Below are positions 42,405 through 50,639 of a stretch of 62,286 nucleotides of DNA, in pieces. The first letter of the stretch is position 1, and every line of letters begins with the position of its first letter. The position numbers were made by a program, and so were the translations under genes. Source of the DNA: Nonomuraea sp. PA05 (GTDB lineage Bacteria > Actinomycetota > Actinomycetes > Streptosporangiales > Streptosporangiaceae); contig NZ_VSEY01000060.1 of the NCBI RefSeq assembly GCF_008086045.1, positions 1 to 62,286 on the forward strand, written 5' to 3'. Under the pieces are notes generated by a model. The model was given only the letters and a program-made list of their open reading frames with translations, did no database searches and was not told the DNA's origin.

Positions 42405-43586
42405 TCAGCTCGCCCGGTCGCGCATCAGCTCCGTCACGGTGGTGGCGCGCATCAGGTGAGGGTCGAGCTGCTCCGCCCGTTCGCGCGGGACGCCGCCCGC
42501 CACGGCCGCGTCGGCGAGCGCCTCCCTGAGCCACCGCACGTCCACCGGACGGCCGTCGGACCGCCTGATCAGCGGCTCCCCGGCCGTCCGCGCGGCCGAC
42601 AGCGTCCGCAGCAGCGAGCGGGCCAGCGGCGGGACCGGGAACGCCACCAGATCGCCCCGCCCGTCGTGCATGGTCACCACGGCCGGCTCCCCGGCCGTCA
42701 CCGCCCGCAGGTCCTGCACCGTCAGCCCGGCCAGCGCCGACACGGGCGCCCCCGTGGCGTCCAGCAGCGCGACGGCCGCGGCCTCGGCGGACCTGCCCTC
42801 GGCGGCCAGCCTGGCGGCACCCTCGCGCAGCCGCCGCCGCTCCTCGCGGCGCGGCATGCCCTCCTCGCGGGCGGGCGCCGGGCGCGGCACGGTGGTGGCG
42901 GGCATGTGCCGGATGACGCCGCTGCGCCAGGCGAAGGTGTAGAACGACGACAGCACCGCGCGCTTCCTGGACACCGTCGCGTTCGACAGCGGCCTGCCGG
43001 GGTTGCGCACGCCGATCGTCAGCGTTCCCGCGCGCGCGGCGTCGCAGTAGGTGTCCAGGTGCGCGCCGGTGACCGCGAGCAGCTCGATCCCCTCGGCCGC
43101 CCCCTCGCCCGGCCCTTCGCCCGGGGTGCGCAGCCAGCGCAGGAACGCGGCCAGCACCTGCAGCCGCGCCTGCCGGGTGGCCGCGGACTGCTTGTCCAGC
43201 AGCCAGGCCGCCACCGTGCGGCGGGTGGCCGGCGCCAGCGAGTCGACCAGGTCCACGTCGGCGCCCGACGCCTCGCCGCCGTCGCCGGGACGGCGGCGCG
43301 GGCGCAGCCCGCCGATCCGCCCCACGCTGAGCACCGCAGGGTCCGTCTCGGCCTCCTCCGGAACGGCCCGCGCCACCCCGGTCTCACCTCGCTCCTCCGC
43401 CATCGCCGCCAGGCGCCACTCGTCCGCCACCGGCGTCCTGCGCGGCCCGTCCTGCGTCGCGTTCTCGTACCGCCGCACGCCGTCCTGCACCGTGTTCTCG
43501 CGCTGCCGCGTGCCGCCCTGCGTGTTCTCGCGCTGCCGCGTGCCGTCCTGCTCGCCGCCCAGCGCGGCGGGGTCCGTCCTGCGCAT
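42405..43586 (-). CDS. degenerate tyrosine recombinase-like protein
   Basis: This 393-residue protein has a core-binding SAM-like domain (about 115-225: TRQARLQVLAAFLRWL and VSRKRAVLSSFYTFAWRSGV). A catalytic-like region follows. The first catalytic Arg is lost: the usual GLRVSEL is GAPVSAL. The H-x-x-R box survives as DPHLMRATT, but the protein ends 13 residues later, before the Tyr box. It should not recombine DNA, though it may still bind it. The N-terminus has Arg/Gln/Asn-rich repeats. ATG 43586 or GTG 43595 can be the start. Confidence 0.65.
   Translation of the reverse strand: MRRTDPAALGGEQDGTRQRENTQGGTRQRENTVQDGVRRYENATQDGPRRTPVADEWRLAAMAEERGETGVARAVPEEAETDPAVLSVGRIGGLRPRRRPGDGGEASGADVDLVDSLAPATRRTVAAWLLDKQSAATRQARLQVLAAFLRWLRTPGEGPGEGAAEGIELLAVTGAHLDTYCDAARAGTLTIGVRNPGRPLSNATVSRKRAVLSSFYTFAWRSGVIRHMPATTVPRPAPAREEGMPRREERRRLREGAARLAAEGRSAEAAAVALLDATGAPVSALAGLTVQDLRAVTAGEPAVVTMHDGRGDLVAFPVPPLARSLLRTLSAARTAGEPLIRRSDGRPVDVRWLREALADAAVAGGVPRERAEQLDPHLMRATTVTELMRDRAS
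43462..43556. repeat. GTTCTCG(C)-CTGCCGCGTGCCG repeat at the 5' end of the recombinase-like gene
   Basis: Three to four imperfect copies (30-36 bases) encode QDGTRQREN-type units at the N-terminus. Only the first 40 residues are affected; the DNA-binding domain starts later. Confidence 0.7.
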
Positions 43587-43595
43587 GCTCAGCAC

Positions 43596-44001
43596 TCGAC
43601 CGTGCCCGCTCTCACGGCCGCCGCACGGCCGGCCAGCCCCGGCCGCGCCATGGACGTCACGGGCGTGTGGTGGGTGACCGGCGCGCGGAGGGCTCCGCCG
43701 GGGCGGCCTGAGCAGGGCAGTGCGTTCATGATCTCGATCTTCTCACGGAGTGACCCTCCGCCGCCTCCGATGTCGGGTTGTGACCGTTGATGTCATGATC
43801 TGAGAATTCCGCTGGTCAGCGCTCCCTCGCCCCTGCGCGGGCGAAGACGATCACCCTCTCATGACGAGCCCGGCCAGATGACGCAGCGAGCCGATCAGAT
43901 GCCCCGGGGCCGAACGGCGGGAAGTCCAGCCGTCGTGACGTATCTTCATCCGGAAGATCTCCCCCACGTGGAGCCCGTGGGGGAGCGGGTAGCCTGGGCC
44001 G
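43596..44001. other. 406 bp without a gene, with a strong hairpin at its end
   Basis: No gene is recognised. CTCCCCCACG (43959-43968) and CGTGGGGGAG (43976-43985) form a perfect 10 bp stem with a 7-base loop just 16 bases before the methyltransferase start. It contains the only GGGGAG nearby, so it may hide a ribosome site or act as an operator. Confidence 0.5.
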
Positions 44002-44712
44002 ATGTTCTCGCCTCACGGCCCCTCGCTGCGCGAGCTGGCGATCCAGGCGCTGTCGTCGGTCGAGCACGGCTACGACCTGCTCGCCCCCAAGTTCGAGCAC
44101 ACGCCGTTCCGCACCCCCGGCGCGATCCTCGACGCGACCGCCGGCGCGCTGCGCCCGCTCGGGCCGTTCGAGCGAGGGCTGGACGTGTGCTGCGGCACCG
44201 GCGCGGGCATCGGGGTCCTGCGGCCCCTGTGCCGGGGGCCGGTCACGGGCGTCGACTTCAGCTCCGGCATGCTCGCGCAGGCGCGCCGCGCGCACCCGGG
44301 CGCCACCTGGGTGCGGGCCGACGTCCGCGCCCTGCCCTTCGACGCGGCCTTCGACCTCGCCGTCAGCTTCGGGGCGCTCGGGCACTTCCTGCCCGCCGAG
44401 CGGCCCGCGCTCTTCGCCGGCGTGCACCGCGCCTTACGGCCCGGCGGGCTCTTCGCCTTCCCGATCGGCGCGCCGCCGCCCGTCAACACCGCCCGCTACT
44501 GGGCGCTGCAGGGCTTCGACCTGGCCATGCGGGTACGCAACGCCGTCTGGCGCCCGCCGTTCGTCATGTACTACGGGACGAGCTGGCCGCAGGCCGTCCG
44601 CGACGATCTGGTCGCGGCCGGGTTCAGCGTGACGGCGGTCCCGCTGACGGCGCTGGGGCGGCGCGAGGACGGCAGCCCGCGCTGCCGCCTCCTCCTCGCC
44701 CGCAGAACGTAG
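44002..44712 (+). CDS. class I SAM-dependent methyltransferase
   Basis: This 236-residue Rossmann methyltransferase has motif I GLDVCCGTGAGIGVL (residues 54-68), GVDFSSGML for ribose contact, ADVRALPF and ALRPGGLFAF. The substrate is unknown. No Shine-Dalgarno is free at the start, because the GGGGAG is in a stem. A weak stem CCGGCA-N7-TGCCGG (44723-44741) after the stop may terminate it and the convergent CGNR gene. Confidence 0.85.
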   Translation: MFSPHGPSLRELAIQALSSVEHGYDLLAPKFEHTPFRTPGAILDATAGALRPLGPFERGLDVCCGTGAGIGVLRPLCRGPVTGVDFSSGMLAQARRAHPGATWVRADVRALPFDAAFDLAVSFGALGHFLPAERPALFAGVHRALRPGGLFAFPIGAPPPVNTARYWALQGFDLAMRVRNAVWRPPFVMYYGTSWPQAVRDDLVAAGFSVTAVPLTALGRREDGSPRCRLLLARRT

Positions 44713-44761
44713 TCTCCGAGGTCCGGCACGGCCGATGCCGGCTTCGGCGTCGCGTGGCCGA

Positions 44762-45361
44762 TCAGGGTGACTCCGGCTGGGTGCGGCGGGCGTAGGCGCG
44801 GGCGGCGCGGGCGCGGTCGCCGCAGCGCGTGGAGCACCAGTGGCGCCGGCCGTGCCGCAGCAGGTACCGGTTGCACGGGGCGGACCCGCAGTTGGTGAGA
44901 CGGTCGGCGTCGGGGCCGGTGAGCAGGTCGGCCGTGCTGGCCGCGAGGGTCGCCAGCGCGTGGTCCAGGATCGCGTTGGTGGGGCACGGCGCCGCCCGGT
45001 AGGGACCGGTCTTGTCGTCCCAGTACAGCAGGTCGGCCGTGGGTGCCCTGCTCAGCGCGTCGTTGACGGCGGACAGGGCCGCGGGCAGGACGGGCAGCCC
45101 CGCGACGCGGGCCGCGAACAGGGCCCTGACGTGCTCGCGCAGCGAGCGCAGTTGCGTCGCGCACATCTCCTGCACCCCGGCGTCGGCCGGCGCGAGGCCG
45201 TGCTCGCTGAGCCAGCGGTTCGTCGACGCGGGGGTGCCGAGTGCGTCGACGAACACCCCGCCGGGCAGTGCGATGGCGCTGTTGACGAAGTCGAGGGCGA
45301 GGTAGTCCGCCGCGCCCGGCGCGGGCGGCGGCATGGACTCGGCGGTCGACGGCTCGCTCAT
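44762..45361 (-). CDS. CGNR zinc-finger regulator (ABATE domain)
   Basis: This 199-residue protein has an N-terminal ABATE-like region (ADYLALDFVNSA, typical of the family) and a C-terminal CGNR zinc finger (TNCGSAPCNRYLLRHGRRHWCSTRCGDRAR with four Cys). CGNR proteins are presumed transcription regulators. It is divergent from the MBL-fold gene and likely controls it through the repeats in between. ATG 45370 is an equally possible start. Confidence 0.88.
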   Translation of the reverse strand: MSEPSTAESMPPPAPGAADYLALDFVNSAIALPGGVFVDALGTPASTNRWLSEHGLAPADAGVQEMCATQLRSLREHVRALFAARVAGLPVLPAALSAVNDALSRAPTADLLYWDDKTGPYRAAPCPTNAILDHALATLAASTADLLTGPDADRLTNCGSAPCNRYLLRHGRRHWCSTRCGDRARAARAYARRTQPESP

Positions 45362-45387
45362 GACTCTCATGGTACGGGTTGCGCTAG

Positions 45388-45447
45388 TCCGTGAGACACG
45401 GTTACCTTCATCACGGATAAACCGTCTCTCATCCGTGAGGTGTCTCA
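45388..45447. promoter_or_regulatory. repeat cluster between the CGNR and MBL genes
   Basis: TCACGGAT (45411-45418) and ATCCGTGA (45431-45438) are a perfect inverted repeat 12 bases apart; a third TCCGTGAG lies at 45388. TGAGACAC (45392-45399) pairs with GTGTCTCA (45440-45447), which touches the MBL start codon. Nested repeats of this kind suggest binding by an oligomeric repressor, probably the CGNR protein. Confidence 0.5.
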
Positions 45448-46236
45448 ATGGCCAGCTTCAGCACGTCCACCGAGCAACTCCCCGTCCGCGTCCTCGGCGG
45501 CCCGACCGCCCTGTTCGAGTACGGCGGCCTGCGCTTCCTGACCGACCCGACCTTCGACGAGCCCCGCGAGTACCCCGTACCGGGCGGCCGCCTCACCAAG
45601 ACGGCCCCGCCCGCCGCCAGGCCCGCCGACCTCGGCCGCATCGACGTCGTCCTGCTCTCCCACGACGAACACCCCGACAACCTCGACGACTCCGGCCGGG
45701 CGCTGCTCGCCGACGTCCCGCTCACGCTCACCACGCCCGGGGGCGGGCGGCGGCTGGGCGACGGGGCTCGAGGCCTGGCCGACTGGGAGCCGGTCGAGCT
45801 GGAGCGGCCGGGAGGCGGCACGGTCACGGTCACGGGCGTGCCCGCCATCCACGGGCCCGGCCCGCGCGAGGAGGTCGAACCGATCACCGGGCAGGTCGTC
45901 GGGTTCGTCCTGACGGGGGAGGGGCTGCCCACGGTCTACGTCAGCGGCGACAACGCCTCACTCGACGCGGTCGAGCGGATCGCCGAGCGGTTCGGGCCGG
46001 TGGACACCGCGATCCTCTTCGCCGGGGCCCCTCGGTTCACCGTGCTGTTCGACAACGCGCTGATCGTTCTCGACAGCGTTCAGGCCGCTCAGGCCGCCAG
46101 GATCCTCGGCGCCCGACGGGTGGTGCCCGTGCATTACAACGGCTGGGCGCACTTCACGGAGGGGCGGGAGCGACTGGTGGCCGCCTTCGCCGACGCCGGG
46201 CTGGCCGATCGGCTGGACCTGGGGGAGCAGGGCTGA
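45448..46236 (+). CDS. MBL-fold metallo-hydrolase (UlaG-like)
   Basis: This 262-residue metallo-beta-lactamase fold protein begins with a ligand block LLSHDEHPDNLDD, a variant of HxHxDH as in UlaG-type lactonases. The other ligands include GVPAIHGP, YVSGDNAS and VPVHYNGW. It hydrolyses an ester, lactone or phosphodiester not known here. It is followed 39 bases later by an MFS exporter, suggesting a detoxification or export pair under CGNR control. Confidence 0.87.
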   Translation: MASFSTSTEQLPVRVLGGPTALFEYGGLRFLTDPTFDEPREYPVPGGRLTKTAPPAARPADLGRIDVVLLSHDEHPDNLDDSGRALLADVPLTLTTPGGGRRLGDGARGLADWEPVELERPGGGTVTVTGVPAIHGPGPREEVEPITGQVVGFVLTGEGLPTVYVSGDNASLDAVERIAERFGPVDTAILFAGAPRFTVLFDNALIVLDSVQAAQAARILGARRVVPVHYNGWAHFTEGRERLVAAFADAGLADRLDLGEQG

Positions 46237-46275
46237 CTCGGCGGCTACCGGCGCCCCGATCGGAAGAACCCTCTC

Positions 46276-47595
46276 GTGACGACTGACACGCCCACCCGCA
46301 CCAAGGACGCCCCGCGCCGGCGGGCGCAACGCCGCTCCCTGATCGTCCTGGTCGCCGCCCAGATCCTCAGCGGCGTCGGGCTGGCGGCAGGCGTGACCGT
46401 CGGCGCCCTGCTCGCCCAGGACATGCTCACCTCCACCGGCCTCGCGGGCCTGCCCAGCGCCGTCGGCACCGCAGGCTCCGCGCTCGCGGCCGTCGCCGTC
46501 GGACGCGTCTCGCAGGCCCGCGGACGCCGCCCCGGCCTCGCCGCCGGATACCTCGCTGGCGCCGTCGGCAGCGCCGGCGTCATCATCGCCGCCGTCCTCG
46601 GCAACCCCGCCCTGCTCTTCCTCTCCCTCTTCGTGTACGGCGCCGGCGCCGCCACCACCCTGCAAGCCCGCTACGCCGGAGCCGACCTGGCCGCCCCCGC
46701 GCACCGAGCCCGCGCCGTGTCCACCGTGCTGGTCGCCACCACCCTGGGCGGCGTCGTCGGCCCCAACCTCGCCGCCCCCACCGGCGCCCTCGCCCTCGCC
46801 CTCGGCATCCCGTACCTGGCCGGGCCCTTCCTGCTGGCCGGCGCCGCCTACGCGCTGGCCGCGCTCGTCCTGGCCGTCTGGCTGCGCCCCGACCCCCTGC
46901 TGCTCGCCCGCGACCTCGACCTCCAGCAACGGACAGCCGCCGCCGAAGCCGCCGAAGCCGATAAAGCCGACAGAGCCGCCGGAGCCGACAGAGCGGCGGG
47001 CGCGACAGCGGGCGGGCCCGATGCGGCGCCGGTTGGCAGGCGTGGCCCGGGTCTGCTGCTGGGCACGCTGACCATGACACTCACCCAGCTGGTGATGGTC
47101 GCCATCATGACGATGACCCCCGTCCACATGCACGAGCACGGCCACGGCACCGCCGCCTCCGGCCTGGTCATCGCCATCCACATCGGCGCCATGTACCTGC
47201 CCTCCCTCCTGACCGGCTGGCTGGTGGACCGCTACGGACGCCTCGCCATCGCCACCGCCTCAGGCCTGACCCTCCTGGCCGCGGGCATCGTCGCCGCCGC
47301 CGCGCCCGCCGGGTCCGTCTGGCTGCTCGCCCTCGCGCTCGCCCTGCTGGGCCTGGGCTGGAACTTCGGGCTCGTCTCCGGCACCGCGGCGATCACCGAC
47401 GCCGTGCCCCTGGCCGGCCGCGCCAGGACCCAGGGGCTGATCGACGTGGTCATCGCCGTCGCGGGCGCCGCAGGCGGCCTGGCCTCGGGCCTGGTCGTCA
47501 CCGCCGCCGGGTTCACCGTTCTCGGGCTGGCCGGAGGACTGCTGTCGCTGTCCATCCTGCCCGCCGTCGCCATGACCACCGCCCGCCGGCGATGA
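46276..47595 (+). CDS. MFS transporter
   Basis: This 439-residue, 12-helix major facilitator has a long cytosolic loop (about 220-260, rich in Ala/Glu/Asp) between the halves. Motif-like segments are RVSQARGRRPGLA and WLVDRYGR. It is the complete paralogue of the 34208 transporter. Drug or metabolite efflux by proton antiport is the usual role. GTG 46276 is the first start after the MBL gene and gives the standard N-terminus before helix 1. Confidence 0.88.
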   Translation: MTTDTPTRTKDAPRRRAQRRSLIVLVAAQILSGVGLAAGVTVGALLAQDMLTSTGLAGLPSAVGTAGSALAAVAVGRVSQARGRRPGLAAGYLAGAVGSAGVIIAAVLGNPALLFLSLFVYGAGAATTLQARYAGADLAAPAHRARAVSTVLVATTLGGVVGPNLAAPTGALALALGIPYLAGPFLLAGAAYALAALVLAVWLRPDPLLLARDLDLQQRTAAAEAAEADKADRAAGADRAAGATAGGPDAAPVGRRGPGLLLGTLTMTLTQLVMVAIMTMTPVHMHEHGHGTAASGLVIAIHIGAMYLPSLLTGWLVDRYGRLAIATASGLTLLAAGIVAAAAPAGSVWLLALALALLGLGWNFGLVSGTAAITDAVPLAGRARTQGLIDVVIAVAGAAGGLASGLVVTAAGFTVLGLAGGLLSLSILPAVAMTTARRR

Positions 47596-47688
47596 ACGGC
47601 CGGCCGTCCGCGACCGCGATGCGTCCCGGCAGTTGGAACATCGTTCACCTCCGTTCGGCATTGTGATCGCGGCGAGTATGTTGCAGAT

Positions 47689-50529
47689 ATGGCCAACGGA
47701 GCGGCACACGGCAGGCCGGTCGGCCGCGACGCCGAGCTCGGACTCCTCGCGGACGCCGTGTCGGGCGCGGCCGGTGGATCGCTGCGGGCCGTGGCGGTGC
47801 GCGGCGACCCGGGGATGGGCAAGACGCGGCTGCTGGCCGAGCTGGCGGCGCTGGCGCGGGCCCGCGGCTTCGCCGTCCACCAGGGTCAGGCGACGGAGTT
47901 CGAGCGTGACGTGCCGTTCGGCGTCTACCTCAACGCGTTCGAACCCCAGCCGGGCGCTCCGGGCGGTGACGCGCAGAACGCGCTGACCGAGCTGCTGCTG
48001 GACGCCACAGGGCCGTCCGAGGCGCGGCGCGCCGGGCTCGACCGCTACCGGCTCTTCCAGCGCGCGCGCCGGCTCATCGAGGACCAGGGCGCCGCGGGCC
48101 CGGTCGCCATCGTGCTCGACGACCTGCACTGGGCGGACCAGTCGTCGGTGGAGCTGACCGAGTATCTGCTGCGCCGCCCGCCACGGGCGCCGCTGCTGCT
48201 CGCCACCGCCTACCGCGCGGCCCGGGTGCCCGCGGGCATCGCCCACGCCGTCGCCCGGCTCGGCGGCGCGACCGCCGACATCAGCCTCGCGCCGCTGGCC
48301 GAAGCCGACGTGGCGGCGCTGCTGCCCGGGGCGGACCGGGCCAGGCGGCGGCTGCTGTACCGTACCACCGGCGGCAACCCGCTCTACCTCCAGGTGCTCG
48401 CCGGCGCGGGCGTGGAGACGCTGACCGCCCTCGCGGAGGCCGGGGACGCGGCGACCGGCGCCCCGGAGCGGGCACTGCTGGACGTGCTCAGCACCGACCT
48501 GACCGCACTGACGGCGGACGTGCGGCAGGTGGCGTGCGCGGCGGCGGTGGCCGGCGAGCCGATCTCGCTGGACCTCGTCGCGTCCATCACCGAGCTGCCC
48601 GAGCCCGTCCTCGACCGTGCCGTGGACCACCTGGTCGGCGTGGGCCTGGTGGTCGAGGCCGACGCCTGCTTCCGGTTCCGGCACCCCCTGGTGCGGGCGG
48701 CGGCGTACTGGATGGCCGGCGCGGCGTGGCGGCTGCGCGCGCACGACCGGGCGGCGGAGCATCTGCGCACCGGCGGCGGCCCGCTGCAACTGCTGGCCCA
48801 CCACACCGCGCGGTCGGCGCGGCACGGCGACGCGCAGGCGGTGCGCACGCTGGAGGCGGCGGCAGCGGCGGCGCTGGACGCCGCCCCGTCCACCGCCGTC
48901 CGCCTGTTACGGACCGCGCTGCGGTTGCTGCCTGACGAGGCCGAGCACGCCTCCTGGCGGCTGCGGTTGCAGTGGGCGCTGGGCCGCGCGCTGGGGGTGA
49001 CCGGCGAGCTGGCGGCCAGCCGGCGCATCCTCCAGGAGGTGATGCGGGGGCCGGACCGGCTGCGGATCGCGGCGGTGAGCTTCTCCTCGATGGTCTACCG
49101 CCTGCTCGGCGACTTCGACGAGGCGAAGGCGCTCGTCACCACCGAGCTGACCCGGCCGCACGCCCGCGACCGCTCCACCAGCCTGGCCCAGGTCGGGCTG
49201 GCCGCGGTCGAGCTGATGGGGCGCGAACCGGGCAAGGCCGGGCGCACGGCGGCGGACGCGATCCCGTCCCTGGTGAACGCGGGCGACAGGGCGCTCGAAA
49301 CGGCCGCCCGCACCATTCATGCCCTGGCCGGGTTACGCGAGGGCCACGTGGCGCGCAGCAGGAGCGAGACCGGCAGGGCGGTGTGGCTGACCGACGCCAT
49401 GACCGACGACGTGCTCGCGCCGCAGCTCGAGATGGTCGCGCCGCTGGCCTGGGTCGAGCTGCACCTCGGGCGCTACGACGACGCGTCGCGGCATCTGCGC
49501 CGCGCGCTGGACATCGCCTACCGGGCCGGGCGCAGCCACAGCGTGCCGTACCTGCTCATCGTGTTGTCCGCGCTGAACGAGCGGCAGGGCCGGCTGGCCG
49601 AGGCGGTGAGCGCCGCGGAGGAGGCCCGCGAGGCGTCCCGGCTGATCCACAGCCGGGAGACGCTGGCCATGTCCAGCATCCTGCTGCTGCGCCCGCTGCT
49701 GTGGCGGGACGGGCCGCGGGCCGCACTGGAGCTGGCCGACCGGATCGAGGGGACCCGGCCCAGGTCGGGCTGGTGGTCCGGGCTGGCGCTGCTCGACCTC
49801 GCGCTGCTGCACGCCGAGGCCGGGCAGCCGGGCCAGGCGCTGGCGGCGCTGGCCATGGAGGACCCGGCCGACGAGCTGACCAAAACGTACTGCCTGGCGT
49901 TACAGGCCACCGCCACCGCCGCCACTGCCACCGCCGCCGGCGGGCCGGAAGCCGGTCCGCTCGCGGAGCACGCCCTGGCGCGGGCGACCCGGTCGGGCCT
50001 GCCCCACCAGCTCGGGTTCGCGTGCCGGGCGCACGCGAAGGTGCTCATGCTCCGCGGGCGGCCGAAGGAGGCGGCCGTCCAGGCGGCGCGCGGCGCCGTC
50101 CACTTCGCCGAGGCCGGCGCGCCGGTCGAGGAGGGCCTCACGCGGCAGCTCGCCGCCGAGCTGTACGCGGGGCTGGGCGCGGTCGCGCAGGCCCGCGACG
50201 AGCTCGGCCGGGCCAAGTCCCTGTACGCCGCCGCCGGGGCGGCCTGGCTGTCGGCCGCGCTGGCCCGCGACGAACGCCGCCTGGCCGCCAGGGCGCCACG
50301 CGGACGGCGGCAACCGGCAGGGCCGCTGTCCGCGCTGACCGCCCGCGAACGGCAGATCGCCGACCTCGCCGTGGGCGGGCTGACGAACCAGCAGATCGCG
50401 GAGCGGCTGTACCTGAGCCCCAAGACGGTGGAGGCGCACCTGTCGCGCACCTTCGCCAAGCTGGGCGTCCAGTCGCGCGTCACGCTCACCCGGCACCTGG
50501 CCGCCGACGCGCGGGCCGGCGACGACTGA
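47689..50529 (+). CDS. LuxR-family LAL regulator with AAA ATPase
   Basis: This 946-residue MalT-like large regulator has a P-loop near the start (VRGDPGMGKTRLL, residues 38-49), Walker B IVLDDLHWAD, and a long helical TPR-type middle. A C-terminal LuxR HTH follows (LTARERQIADLAVGG, NQQIAERLYLSPKTVEAHLSR). LAL proteins activate specific pathways, often secondary metabolism. No clear target is next to it; the SGNH hydrolase follows 110 bases later. Confidence 0.9.
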   Translation: MANGAAHGRPVGRDAELGLLADAVSGAAGGSLRAVAVRGDPGMGKTRLLAELAALARARGFAVHQGQATEFERDVPFGVYLNAFEPQPGAPGGDAQNALTELLLDATGPSEARRAGLDRYRLFQRARRLIEDQGAAGPVAIVLDDLHWADQSSVELTEYLLRRPPRAPLLLATAYRAARVPAGIAHAVARLGGATADISLAPLAEADVAALLPGADRARRRLLYRTTGGNPLYLQVLAGAGVETLTALAEAGDAATGAPERALLDVLSTDLTALTADVRQVACAAAVAGEPISLDLVASITELPEPVLDRAVDHLVGVGLVVEADACFRFRHPLVRAAAYWMAGAAWRLRAHDRAAEHLRTGGGPLQLLAHHTARSARHGDAQAVRTLEAAAAAALDAAPSTAVRLLRTALRLLPDEAEHASWRLRLQWALGRALGVTGELAASRRILQEVMRGPDRLRIAAVSFSSMVYRLLGDFDEAKALVTTELTRPHARDRSTSLAQVGLAAVELMGREPGKAGRTAADAIPSLVNAGDRALETAARTIHALAGLREGHVARSRSETGRAVWLTDAMTDDVLAPQLEMVAPLAWVELHLGRYDDASRHLRRALDIAYRAGRSHSVPYLLIVLSALNERQGRLAEAVSAAEEAREASRLIHSRETLAMSSILLLRPLLWRDGPRAALELADRIEGTRPRSGWWSGLALLDLALLHAEAGQPGQALAALAMEDPADELTKTYCLALQATATAATATAAGGPEAGPLAEHALARATRSGLPHQLGFACRAHAKVLMLRGRPKEAAVQAARGAVHFAEAGAPVEEGLTRQLAAELYAGLGAVAQARDELGRAKSLYAAAGAAWLSAALARDERRLAARAPRGRRQPAGPLSALTARERQIADLAVGGLTNQQIAERLYLSPKTVEAHLSRTFAKLGVQSRVTLTRHLAADARAGDD

Positions 50530-50639
50530 GCGGCTCCCGCCCGATGTAGGGGGTGGGATAGGGAACCGCCCGATGCTAGCGAAGGCCGCGCTGAAGCATG
50601 CTGCTGCGGCGAGCCACGCGACCATCGAAGGAGTTTGTC

